From the NCBI GenBank assembly GCA_013824015.1, contig PNNC01000153.1, forward strand, positions 1 to 54,964: a DNA stretch of 54,964 bases, written 5' to 3'. The position numbers and the translations under genes were made by a program. The stretch's first letter is position 1. Each line of letters begins with the position of its first letter. Source of the stretch: Polaromonas sp. (lineage in GTDB: Bacteria > Pseudomonadota > Gammaproteobacteria > Burkholderiales > Burkholderiaceae_C). Below the pieces are notes generated by a model. That model made no database searches. It saw only the letters and a list, made by a program, of their open reading frames with translations, and was not told the origin of the DNA. Below are positions 26,004-33,584 of the stretch, in pieces.

Positions 26004-26909
26004 ATGCAAGACTTGAACGACATGCTGTATTTCGCCGAAGTGGTGGAGCGGGGCGGTTTTGCCGCCGCTGGACGCGCGCTGGGCCTGCCCAAATCGCGGC
26101 TGTCACGCCGGGTTGCCGAACTGGAGACCCGGCTGGGCGCACGGCTGTTGCAGCGCACCACCCGCAAGCTGTCGCTGACCGAAGTCGGCGAGATTTACCT
26201 GCGCCACTGCAGCGCCATGCGCGACGAGGCGCTGGCCGCCGACGAGGCGGTGGCGCAACTGCAGGTCGAGCCGCGCGGCACCCTGCGCATCAGTTGTCCG
26301 GTCACGCTGGCGCAGAGCACGCTGGGCTACCTGGTGCCGCGTTTCATGGCGCTGTACCCGCAGGTCAAGGTCGACATGCGTGTCACCAACCGCGTGGTGG
26401 ACCTGGTCGAGGAGGGGGTGGACATCGCGCTGCGTGTGCGCGCCACGCTGGACGACAGCGGCAGCCTGGTGGTCAAAAACCTGGGCTCCAGCACCGGGCA
26501 ACTGCTGGCCAGCCCGGAGTTGCTGCGCCGGCAGGGTGTGCCGGAAACGCCGCAAGACCTGCACAAACTCGACACGGTCGCCATGTCCTGGACCGACGGT
26601 CGCGCCGCCTGGACCCTGCTGGGCCCGGACGGCCGGGAGTTTGTGCTGCAGCACCAGCCGCGTTATGTGGCGGACGACCTGCTGACGCTGAAACTCGCGA
26701 TGCTGGCCGGCACCGGCATGAGTTTTTTGCCCGATTCACTGAGTGCGGCCGAACAGCAGGCGCAGTTGCTGGTGCCGGTGCTGCCGGGCTGGGCCTTGCG
26801 CGCCGGGGTCGCGCACGCGGTGTTCCCGTCACGCCGCGGCCAGGTGCCGGCGGTGCGCAGCTTTCTCGACTTCCTCGGTGAACACATGCGCGGGGAAATG
26901 CTGGTCTAG
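26004..26909 (+). CDS. LysR-family transcriptional regulator
   Basis: A 301-residue regulator. The N-terminal winged helix-turn-helix covers residues 1-60 (LNDMLYFAEVVERGGFAAAG, LGLPKSRLSRRVAELE) and the remainder is a two-lobed inducer domain (GTLRISCPVTLAQSTLGYLV). It belongs to the group that controls divergently transcribed quinone or azo reductases. ATG at 26004 is chosen because AGGAG lies 5-9 bases upstream; a GTG at 25998 would place that site inside the gene. It most likely controls azoR and itself. Confidence 0.92.
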   Translation: MQDLNDMLYFAEVVERGGFAAAGRALGLPKSRLSRRVAELETRLGARLLQRTTRKLSLTEVGEIYLRHCSAMRDEALAADEAVAQLQVEPRGTLRISCPVTLAQSTLGYLVPRFMALYPQVKVDMRVTNRVVDLVEEGVDIALRVRATLDDSGSLVVKNLGSSTGQLLASPELLRRQGVPETPQDLHKLDTVAMSWTDGRAAWTLLGPDGREFVLQHQPRYVADDLLTLKLAMLAGTGMSFLPDSLSAAEQQAQLLVPVLPGWALRAGVAHAVFPSRRGQVPAVRSFLDFLGEHMRGEMLV

Positions 26910-26924
26910 TCTCTGCGGTGCTCC

Positions 26925-26981
26925 GTTTTTGATAGCTGCTGGCCCTTGCCAGACAGGGGCTGATGGCCTTTTTCTTGCTCA
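26925..26981 (+). repeat. Dispersed palindromic repeat, copy A (best conserved)
   Basis: TTTTTGATAGCTGCTGGCCC, then TTGCCAGACAGGGGCTGATGG (in pieces) and a CTTTTTCTTGCTCA tail. Inner arms GCCCTTG and CAGGGGC are complementary apart from one base, giving a short hairpin. It lies just after the lysR stop. Confidence 0.8.
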
Positions 26982-27024
26982 AACCGGGGTATCGCCAGGG
27001 CTGGCGCCTGTTATTCGTTAAGAG

Positions 27025-27039
27025 GCATAAATAAACAAC
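27025..27039 (+). promoter_or_regulatory. Candidate CysB-type activator site, sulfate-transport operon
   Basis: GCATAAATAAACAAC, 13 of 15 identical to the site upstream of the tauE-cysI operon, preceded in both cases by TTATTCG. Distance to the first start codon (27112) is 72 bases. Confidence 0.5.
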
Positions 27040-27077
27040 GATATATTCTTTTGAGTTTTAACGATGACTCCCCAAAA

Positions 27078-27096
27078 TGCATTTTTCGAATATGCA
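27078..27096 (+). promoter_or_regulatory. Imperfect inverted repeat in the 5' leader
   Basis: TGCAT (27078-27082) and ATGCA (27092-27096) flank a TTCGAA-containing centre. It lies 15 bases before the putative leader ORF and could be an operator or a leader hairpin. Confidence 0.35.
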
Positions 27097-27111
27097 TCAC
27101 AGGAGTCCCTG

Positions 27112-27153
27112 ATGGCCACCGTTCCCGCCACCTACCGTTCGCTGCCCGGCTGA
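27112..27153 (+). CDS. Putative 13-residue leader peptide
   Basis: ATG to TGA encoding MATVPATYRSLPG, preceded by AGGAG with 6-base spacing, which is a better ribosome binding site than that of the hydrolase gene 13 bases further on. It contains neither Cys nor Met beyond the start, so it does not look like a classical amino-acid attenuator. It might couple translation to the next gene or be a degraded gene start. Very short; expression is not shown. Confidence 0.42.
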   Translation: MATVPATYRSLPG

Positions 27154-27166
27154 GATCGGGACGGCC

Positions 27167-27748
27167 ATGCGTTTCATCATCGTTCCCGGCTGGCGTGACT
27201 CCGGCCCCGGCCACTGGCAAAGCCTGTGGGCCGGGCGGCTGGACCATGCCGTGCGTGTCAGGCAGGACGACTGGATCACGCCCTCACGCAAGGCCTGGGT
27301 GGCGACGCTGGCGCAAACCATCCTGCTGCAGCGCGAGCCGGTGGTCATCGTGGCGCACAGCCTCGGCTGCATCGCCACTGCCCACCTGCCGGCCGAGGCC
27401 CGCGCCGCGATCCAGGGCGCCTTGCTGGTGGCGCCGGCCGACCCGGAGCGCCGCGCCATCCTGAGCGACTTCGCGCCCGTGCCTTACCAGAAGCTGCCCT
27501 ACCGCAGCGTGCTCGTGGCCAGCAGCAACGACCCGTATTGCCCGGTGCGGCTGGCCGGCGCCTATGCGCGGGCCTGGGGCAGCGAGTTTGTGCGCATCCA
27601 GGACGGCGGCCACATCAACATCGAATCGGGCCACGGCGAATGGCCGCTGGGCGTGGCCCTGCTGCAGTCGCTGGCCGGTGACATCGACATCGCTTCCCGG
27701 CTTCACACTCCTTTTTCTTCTCCCTCTGTCCCTCTGGAAACTGTATGA
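27167..27748 (+). CDS. RBBP9/YdeN-family alpha/beta hydrolase
   Basis: A 193-residue serine hydrolase. The start FIIVPGWRDSGPGHWQSLW is the family signature; the nucleophile is Ser65 in VAHSLGC, the acid Asp122 in SSNDPYCP, and the base His149 in GGHINIESGHGEWP. Its stop overlaps the start of the sulfate-binding protein gene by 4 bases (ATGA), so it is the first structural gene of the sulfate-transport operon and translationally coupled to it. The natural substrate is unknown. A role in releasing sulfur from organic esters would fit the position but is inference only. Confidence 0.88.
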   Translation: MRFIIVPGWRDSGPGHWQSLWAGRLDHAVRVRQDDWITPSRKAWVATLAQTILLQREPVVIVAHSLGCIATAHLPAEARAAIQGALLVAPADPERRAILSDFAPVPYQKLPYRSVLVASSNDPYCPVRLAGAYARAWGSEFVRIQDGGHINIESGHGEWPLGVALLQSLAGDIDIASRLHTPFSSPSVPLETV

Positions 27749-28737
27749 CCACAAAATTCAAACTCGCGCTCGCTTCCATCGCCCTGGCCACCGGCGGCCT
27801 GGCTTCTGCCCAGACCCTGCTCAACGGCTCCTATGACGTGGCGCGCGAGTTCTACAAGGACTACAACGCGGCCTTCATCGCCCACTACAAGAAGACCACC
27901 GGCAAGGACGTCAAGGTGGACCAGTCGCACGCCGGCTCCAGCGCGGTGGCGCGTTCCGTGGCCGACGGCCTGGACGCGGACGTGGTGACCATGAACACCA
28001 CCACCGATATCGAGTTCCTGGCCGACAAGGGCCTGGTGGCCAAGGACTGGACCAAACGCTTCCCCAACGACGCGTCGCCCACCACCTCGACCATGGTGTT
28101 CCTGGTGCGCAATGGCAACCCCAAGGGCATCAAGGACTGGGCCGACCTGGTCAAGCCCGGCGTGCAGGTGATCGTGGTCAACCCCAAGACAGGCGGCAAT
28201 GGCCGCATGGCCTACCTGGCAGCCTGGGGCTCGGTGCGCAAAAGCGGCGGCAGCGATGCGCAGGCGGCTGAGTTTGTCGGCAAGCTTTATAAAAACGTGC
28301 CCATCCTGGCCAAGGGTGGCCGCGACGCGACCTCCATTTTCCTGCAGCGCAACACCGGCGATGTGCTGATCACCTTTGAATCCGAGGTGTTGTCCGTCAA
28401 TCGCGAGTTCGGCGAAGGCAAGGTCGACGCGGTCTATCCCTCGTCCAGCATCGTGGCGGAGAACCCGGTCGCGGTGGTCGAACGCACCGTCGCCAAAAAA
28501 GGCACCGGCGAGCTGGCCAAAGCCTACCTCGACTACCTGTATTCGGACGTGGGCCAGGAGATCGCCGCCAAACATGCGATTCGCCCGCGTTCACCGGCGG
28601 TGCTCAAGAAATATTCGAACGTTTTCAAGCCGATCCAGCAGTTCACGGTGAAAGACTACTTCGGCTCGCTGGCTGAAGCCCAGAAGGTCCACTTCAACGA
28701 CGGCGGCCAGTTCGACAAGCTCTACACCGTCAAATAA
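27745..28737 (+). CDS. Sulfate ABC transporter substrate-binding protein
   Basis: Periplasmic sulfate receptor of 330 residues with signal peptide about residues 1-22 (cleavage after LASA). [56 protein letters not shown] and FNDGGQFDKLYTVK at the end are typical of the Sbp/CysP family. It is about 330 residues against 346 for the paralog at 13177 and clearly homologous. GGAAA precedes the ATG. Sulfate versus thiosulfate preference is not resolved. It is followed three bases later by the permease gene. Confidence 0.95.
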   Translation: MTTKFKLALASIALATGGLASAQTLLNGSYDVAREFYKDYNAAFIAHYKKTTGKDVKVDQSHAGSSAVARSVADGLDADVVTMNTTTDIEFLADKGLVAKDWTKRFPNDASPTTSTMVFLVRNGNPKGIKDWADLVKPGVQVIVVNPKTGGNGRMAYLAAWGSVRKSGGSDAQAAEFVGKLYKNVPILAKGGRDATSIFLQRNTGDVLITFESEVLSVNREFGEGKVDAVYPSSSIVAENPVAVVERTVAKKGTGELAKAYLDYLYSDVGQEIAAKHAIRPRSPAVLKKYSNVFKPIQQFTVKDYFGSLAEAQKVHFNDGGQFDKLYTVK

Positions 28738-28740
28738 ACC

Positions 28741-29616
28741 ATGGCTGCTGCTTCCCTCTCGGCGCCGCTCGCTGTGGCGCCGGTCCGGCGTGCCTCCAAA
28801 AAGGTCTTGCCAGGCTTCGGCCTGACGCTGGGCTATACGCTGTTTTACCTGAGCATCATCGTGCTGATCCCGCTGTCGGCGCTGCTGTTCAAGACTTTCT
28901 CATTGACCTGGGACCAGTTTGTGACGGCAGTGACCTCGCCACGCGTGATGGCGTCCTACCGCCTGACCTTTGGCGCCTCGCTGTTTGCCGCGCTGGTGAA
29001 TCTGGTGTTTGGTTTGCTGCTGGCCTGGGTGCTGGTGCGCTACAGGTTTCCGGGTAAAAAAATCGTCGATGCGCTGGTCGATCTGCCGTTTGCGTTGCCG
29101 ACCGCGGTGGCCGGCATTTCATTGACCGCCATCCTGGCCGGCAACGGCTGGATCGGCCAGTACCTCGAGCCGCTGGGCATCAAGCTGGCCTTCACGCCGG
29201 CCGGTGTCGTGATCGCGCTGATCTTCATCGGCCTGCCCTTTGTGGTGCGCACGGTGCAGCCGGTGCTGGAAGACGCCGAGAAAGAACTCGAGGAAGCGGC
29301 GACTTCACTGGGCGCCACGCGCCTGCAGATTTTCACGAAGGTGATCCTGCCGCACATCACGCCGGCCCTGCTGACCGGTTTTGCGATGGCGTTTGCACGC
29401 GCGATTGGTGAATACGGCTCGGTGATTTTTATCGCCGGCAACATGCCCATGATTTCCGAAATCACGCCGCTGATCATCATCGGCAAACTCGAGCAGTACG
29501 ACTACGCCGGTGCGACGGCGGTGGCGGTGGTGATGCTGGTGATCTCGTTCGTGCTGCTGCTGGTGATCAACGGCCTGCAGGCCTGGCAGCGGCGTTTTGC
29601 GGGAGCCCCTGCATGA
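28741..29616 (+). CDS. cysT: Sulfate ABC transporter permease CysT
   Basis: Inner-membrane permease of 291 residues with six hydrophobic segments. The EAA loop contacting CysA is [20 protein letters not shown] (about residues 184-203), and [15 protein letters not shown] is a CysT signature. It starts 3 bases after the binding-protein gene and overlaps cysW by 4 bases. Confidence 0.95.
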   Translation: MAAASLSAPLAVAPVRRASKKVLPGFGLTLGYTLFYLSIIVLIPLSALLFKTFSLTWDQFVTAVTSPRVMASYRLTFGASLFAALVNLVFGLLLAWVLVRYRFPGKKIVDALVDLPFALPTAVAGISLTAILAGNGWIGQYLEPLGIKLAFTPAGVVIALIFIGLPFVVRTVQPVLEDAEKELEEAATSLGATRLQIFTKVILPHITPALLTGFAMAFARAIGEYGSVIFIAGNMPMISEITPLIIIGKLEQYDYAGATAVAVVMLVISFVLLLVINGLQAWQRRFAGAPA

Positions 29617-30527
29617 GTGCAAGCATCCCCAAAAAAACAGCTCCGTCCCGCGCCGGTACAACAGAAGCGCCCTGGGTGCGCTACACGCTGATCACCATCG
29701 CGCTGGTTTTTGTATTGCTGTTCCTGGTGCTGCCGCTGGCGGCGGTGTTCACCGAGGCGCTGCGCAAGGGCTTCGACGCCTACTGGGCGGCCCTGAAGGA
29801 GCCCGATGCCTGGTCGGCGATCCAGCTCACCTTGATTGCGGCCGCGATTGCCGTGCCGCTGAACCTGGTGTTTGGCGTCTCGGCCGCGTGGGCGATTGCC
29901 AAGTACGAGTTCCGCGGCAAGTCCTTTCTGACCACGCTGGTGGACCTGCCGTTTTCGGTCTCGCCGGTGGTCGCCGGCCTGATGTATGTGCTGGTTTTCG
30001 GCGCCCAGGGCTGGTTCGGCCCCTGGCTGGCGGCCAACGACATCAAGATCATTTTTGCGGTGCCCGGCATTGTGCTGGCCACGGTGTTCGTGACCTTTCC
30101 GTTCATTGCGCGCGAGCTGATCCCGCTGATGCAGGCCCAGGGCAGCGACGAGGAGCAGGCCGCGATTGTGCTGGGCGCCACCGGCTGGCAGACCTTCTGG
30201 CATGTGACGCTGCCCAACATCAAGTGGGGCCTGCTGTACGGCGTGATCCTGACCAACGCGCGTGCCATGGGCGAGTTCGGCGCGGTGTCGGTGGTCTCCG
30301 GCCACATCCGCGGCCAGACCAACACCTTGCCGCTGCATGTGGAAATTCTCTACAACGAGTACCAGTCGGTCGCCGCGTTTGCGGTGGCGTCGCTGCTGGC
30401 GCTGCTGGCCCTGATGACCCTGCTGATCAAGTCGGTCGCCGAGTGGCGCGCCGGGCAGGAGGAAAAAGCCGCCGCCGACCTGCCGCCCGAAAGGCCGCCG
30501 GCCGCCATCACTGCCGGCGTCACCTGA
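29613..30527 (+). CDS. cysW: Sulfate ABC transporter permease CysW
   Basis: Second permease of the transporter, 304 residues, six membrane segments. The EAA loop is [20 protein letters not shown] and [20 protein letters not shown] marks Cys[21 protein letters not shown] is also characteristic. A Lys/Arg/Ala/Pro-rich tail follows the last segment. The ATGA overlap with cysT and the short gap to cysA give a tight operon. Confidence 0.95.
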   Translation: MSASIPKKTAPSRAGTTEAPWVRYTLITIALVFVLLFLVLPLAAVFTEALRKGFDAYWAALKEPDAWSAIQLTLIAAAIAVPLNLVFGVSAAWAIAKYEFRGKSFLTTLVDLPFSVSPVVAGLMYVLVFGAQGWFGPWLAANDIKIIFAVPGIVLATVFVTFPFIARELIPLMQAQGSDEEQAAIVLGATGWQTFWHVTLPNIKWGLLYGVILTNARAMGEFGAVSVVSGHIRGQTNTLPLHVEILYNEYQSVAAFAVASLLALLALMTLLIKSVAEWRAGQEEKAAADLPPERPPAAITAGVT

Positions 30528-30544
30528 ACATAACGAGAGCCATC

Positions 30545-31630
30545 ATGAGTATTGAAATCCGCAACATCAGCAAACATTTCGGCAACTTCCAGGCGCTGGG
30601 CGACGTGAGCCTGGACATCGCCTCGGGCGAACTGGTCGCCCTGCTGGGCCCCTCGGGTTGCGGCAAGACCACCTTGCTGCGCATCATTGCCGGTCTGGAA
30701 ACCGCCGACCAGGGCAGCATTTTGTTCAGCGGCGAAGACACCACCGATGTCCATGTGCGCGAGCGCCAGGTCGGTTTTGTGTTCCAGCATTACGCCTTGT
30801 TCCGCCACATGACGGTGTTCGAAAACGTCGCCTTCGGCCTGCGTGTCAAACCGCGTGGCCTGCGTCCCAGCGAGACCGAGATCAAACGAAAAGTCCATGA
30901 ACTGCTGGGCCTGGTGCAGCTCGACTGGCTGGCCGACCGTTTCCCGTCGCAGCTCTCGGGCGGGCAGCGCCAGCGGATCGCGCTGGCACGCGCGCTGGCG
31001 GTCGAGCCCAAGGTCTTGCTGCTCGACGAACCTTTCGGCGCACTCGATGCCAAGGTCAGGAAAGAGTTGCGGCGCTGGCTGCGCCGCCTGCACGACGATC
31101 TGCATGTCACCAGCATTTTTGTCACGCACGACCAGGAAGAAGCACTCGAGGTCGCCGACCGCGTGGTGCTGATGAACCAGGGCAAGGTCGAGCAGATCGG
31201 CTCGCCGCAGCAGGTCTGGGACCACCCGGCCAGCCCGTTTGTGTACGGCTTTCTCGGCGACGTCAATTTGTTCCAGGGCCGCGCGCATGAAGGCAAGATC
31301 CAGCTCGAAGGCATGCGGCTCGATTCACCCGAACACAGCGGCGCACAGAACGCCAGGGCCTTTGCCTATGTGCGGCCGCACGACTTCGAGGTGCAGCGTT
31401 ATTCACCGGGCGCCGAAGGCATTGCCGCGCAGCTGAGCCGCGCGATTGTGATCGGGCCGATCGCGCGGCTGGAGCTGATTCCCTCGGAAGACAGCGGCCA
31501 GGCCGACCCCTTGATCGAGGCCCAGATCCCGTCTCAGCAGTACCGCGACATGGGCCTGCGCGAAGGCGAGCTGCTGGTGCTGACGCCGCGCAACGCGCGG
31601 GTGTTTGTCGATGCGGGGGAGGGGATTTAG
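30545..31630 (+). CDS. cysA: Sulfate ABC transporter ATP-binding protein CysA
   Basis: ATPase subunit of 361 residues. Walker A is GPSGCGKTT (residues 35-43), signature [15 protein letters not shown], Walker [12 protein letters not shown] with the H-loop in [11 protein letters not shown]. The C-terminal TOBE-like region (about 240-361) contains [13 protein letters not shown], the CysA-type extension that may sense cellular sulfur status. ATG at 30545 begins [13 protein letters not shown], with AACGAGAG upstream. It ends the sulfate-transport operon that begins at the leader peptide. Confidence 0.96.
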   Translation: MSIEIRNISKHFGNFQALGDVSLDIASGELVALLGPSGCGKTTLLRIIAGLETADQGSILFSGEDTTDVHVRERQVGFVFQHYALFRHMTVFENVAFGLRVKPRGLRPSETEIKRKVHELLGLVQLDWLADRFPSQLSGGQRQRIALARALAVEPKVLLLDEPFGALDAKVRKELRRWLRRLHDDLHVTSIFVTHDQEEALEVADRVVLMNQGKVEQIGSPQQVWDHPASPFVYGFLGDVNLFQGRAHEGKIQLEGMRLDSPEHSGAQNARAFAYVRPHDFEVQRYSPGAEGIAAQLSRAIVIGPIARLELIPSEDSGQADPLIEAQIPSQQYRDMGLREGELLVLTPRNARVFVDAGEGI

Positions 31631-31762
31631 GGCGCGTGACATGCCCTTTGCTGACAGCTTGCTGGCGGCCAGCGTTTGATACGCCACTGAATCCCGGAAC
31701 TTATCCCGGCCTAAACTCACGAACCATCGGACAATCCGCAGATTGAAGAATAAAGGACCGTG

Positions 31763-32275
31763 ATGTTGTTGACGTATTTTCAAGCCGCGCCACGCCGCGT
31801 GCTGGCGCTGGTCGCTGTGGTGTGTGTGGCCATGCTGGCTTTCGGGCTGTACCTGCAGCATGGGGTCGGGCTGGAGCCTTGCCCCATGTGTATCGTGCAG
31901 CGTTATGCGCTGACCCTGGTGGCGCTGGTCACCGGCATCACGGCTTTCGCAGACAAAAAAGGCCTGCAGATGACGGGCTCGTTCGTGACCCTGCTGCTGG
32001 CCGGCTTCGGTGCTTTTGTCGCGGCCCGGCAAAGCTTTTTGCAGTGGTTCCCGCCTGAAGAAGCCTCCTGTGGCCGCGACTTCTACGGAATGATCGAGAC
32101 CTTTCCGCTGCAGCGCGTGATTCCGATGATCTTCAAGGGCAGCGGCGACTGCAGCAAGATCGACTGGACCTTTCTGGGCCTGTCGATTGCCAACTGGTCG
32201 TTTCTTTGCTTCACCGCGATTGCGCTCGTGATGCTGGTCCTGCTGGTGTTGCGGGCCCGCCAGCCGGCGCGCTAA
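31763..32275 (+). CDS. dsbB: Disulfide bond formation protein B
   Basis: Inner-membrane quinone reductase of 170 residues that reoxidises DsbA. Four transmembrane helices; the periplasmic Cys pairs are CPMC (Cys40, Cys43) after GLEP, and Cys103 with Cys130 (EEASCGRD; GSGDCSK). ATG at 31763 has AAAGGA upstream; a GTG three bases earlier is the alternative. It overlaps the convergent lipoprotein gene by 4 bases at the stop codons. No dsbA is adjacent. Confidence 0.94.
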   Translation: MLLTYFQAAPRRVLALVAVVCVAMLAFGLYLQHGVGLEPCPMCIVQRYALTLVALVTGITAFADKKGLQMTGSFVTLLLAGFGAFVAARQSFLQWFPPEEASCGRDFYGMIETFPLQRVIPMIFKGSGDCSKIDWTFLGLSIANWSFLCFTAIALVMLVLLVLRARQPAR

Positions 32276-32691
32276 GGCGCCAGCGGCGCGCTTCGGGCCG
32301 GCACCATGGCGATTTCCACGCTGCCGCCCGGGTGCTTGCTGCGTATCCGGAACTCCTCGTGGCTCAGGGCCAGGATGTCGACCTGGTATTCCTGCCCGCC
32401 CTCGGTCATGGTCAGCGCGCCGCCCTGGTAAGTCCAGCCGCCGAAGGCGGGTTGGCTGTTTTTCGAGCTCATCACCAGCGTGCCGTCGGACAGAAACACA
32501 TACAGCATGCCCGGCGCCACGCCGGTCGACAGGCTGACTTCCCAGACCTTGTTGACAAAGCCCGGCTTGCCGGCGGCTGCGGCCTGCTGCGCCGCTGGCG
32601 GCAGCTTGTCGGCCGTGTCGGACGTTTCGGAGCAGGCCGCGACCAGCACCAGGGCCAGCACACAGGCGGCGCGCTGCAATAAATTCTTCAT
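32272..32691 (-). CDS. Small outer- or inner-membrane lipoprotein, unknown function
   Basis: A 139-residue protein with signal peptide and lipobox LVAAC (lipidated Cys20). The mature part has a compact beta-rich pattern (VWEVSLSTGVAPGMLYVFLS, GTLVMSSKNSQPAFGGWTYQ, GGALTMTEGGQEYQVDILAL), reminiscent of META-like or lipocalin-like domains, but I do not assign a family. TGGAG precedes the ATG. It is divergent from the SOS cassette, and the LexA box lies 52 bases upstream of its start, so SOS control of this gene is also possible. Confidence 0.82.
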   Translation of the reverse strand: MKNLLQRAACVLALVLVAACSETSDTADKLPPAAQQAAAAGKPGFVNKVWEVSLSTGVAPGMLYVFLSDGTLVMSSKNSQPAFGGWTYQGGALTMTEGGQEYQVDILALSHEEFRIRSKHPGGSVEIAMVPARSAPLAP

Positions 32692-32743
32692 CGGCGTGGC
32701 TCCAAAAACCTGATTCTCCCCTGCGCTTGCAAAAGCAGTAATA

Positions 32744-32759
32744 CTGTATATATTAACAG
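32744..32759. promoter_or_regulatory. LexA-binding site (SOS box) of the imuA-imuB-dnaE2 cassette
   Basis: CTGTATATATTAACAG matches the CTGT-N8-ACAG consensus of proteobacterial LexA perfectly, with an AT-rich centre. It is centred about 47 bases before the imuA ATG and also faces the divergent lipoprotein gene. Confidence 0.92.
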
Positions 32760-32798
32760 TCTTTGCTGCCACTTTTGTATCGCTTTCGCCGCCTCCCC

Positions 32799-33584
32799 AT
32801 GCCCGCCCCCTTGCCTGTTTTTGCCGATGTCTGGCGCGCCGATGCCGTGGACCAGGCGCTTGCCCACACGCTGGACACCGGTTACCCCGCCCTGAATGCG
32901 GTGCTGCCCGGTGGCGGCTGGCCGCAGGGCGCGCTGGTCGAAGTGCTGCAGTCGCAGGCCGGCCAGCATGAATGGGGTCTGGTGGCGCCGGCGCTGGCCA
33001 GCCTGCAGGCGGCGGCGCCCGGCAAGCTGCTGGTCCTCGCCGGTGCGCCGTCCTGGCCTTTCGGTCCGGCGCTGGGCGCGCGCCAGCTCGACATGGCCCG
33101 CCTGCTGTGTGTGCAATCGGCGCGTGGCGACGGTCCGGCCCTGCTGTGGGCCACGCGCGAGGCGCTGCAGTGTGCTGACGTGGCTGCCGTGCTGGCCTGG
33201 CTGCCCGATGTGCGCAGCGCGCATTTGCGCCGGTTGCAGATGGCGGCCCATACCCACAACAAGCTGCTGTTTGTGTTTCGCACGCCGCGTGCGCAGCAGG
33301 AATCCTCGCCCGCGCCGCTGCGCCTGCGGGTCGAAGGCGTGGCCGCCGAGGCCGGCCATGCCGGCCAGTTGCGCGTGGAGGTGTTCAAGCGGCGCGGCCC
33401 GCCGCTGGCCGCGCCGGTGCTGCTGGACAGCCTGCCCCCGCGGCTGGCGGCGCTGCTGGCGGCCAGCCGCGAACGTGTGCGGCGCCGGCGCGAAGAACTG
33501 GCGCCTTTGCCGCTGCCCCTGAACTCACCGGACAACCCCGTTCATGCCTTGCTGGATCGCATTGCACACCTCGATCACCATTGA
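32799..33584 (+). CDS. imuA: Translesion synthesis accessory protein ImuA
   Basis: A 261-residue RecA/SulA-like protein of the SOS mutasome with ImuB and DnaE2. ALAHTLDTGYPALNAVLPGGGWPQGALVE (quoted in part: LNAVLPGGGWPQGALVE) is the RecA-like N-terminus, and LWATREALQCADVAAVLAWL and LRRLQMAAHTHNKLLFVFR are typical of ImuA. The P-loop-like turn is degenerate, so ATP binding is doubtful. ATG at 32799 is chosen; a TTG at 32763 would add 12 unlikely residues. The last 41 bases overlap imuB. Confidence 0.9.
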   Translation: MPAPLPVFADVWRADAVDQALAHTLDTGYPALNAVLPGGGWPQGALVEVLQSQAGQHEWGLVAPALASLQAAAPGKLLVLAGAPSWPFGPALGARQLDMARLLCVQSARGDGPALLWATREALQCADVAAVLAWLPDVRSAHLRRLQMAAHTHNKLLFVFRTPRAQQESSPAPLRLRVEGVAAEAGHAGQLRVEVFKRRGPPLAAPVLLDSLPPRLAALLAASRERVRRRREELAPLPLPLNSPDNPVHALLDRIAHLDHH

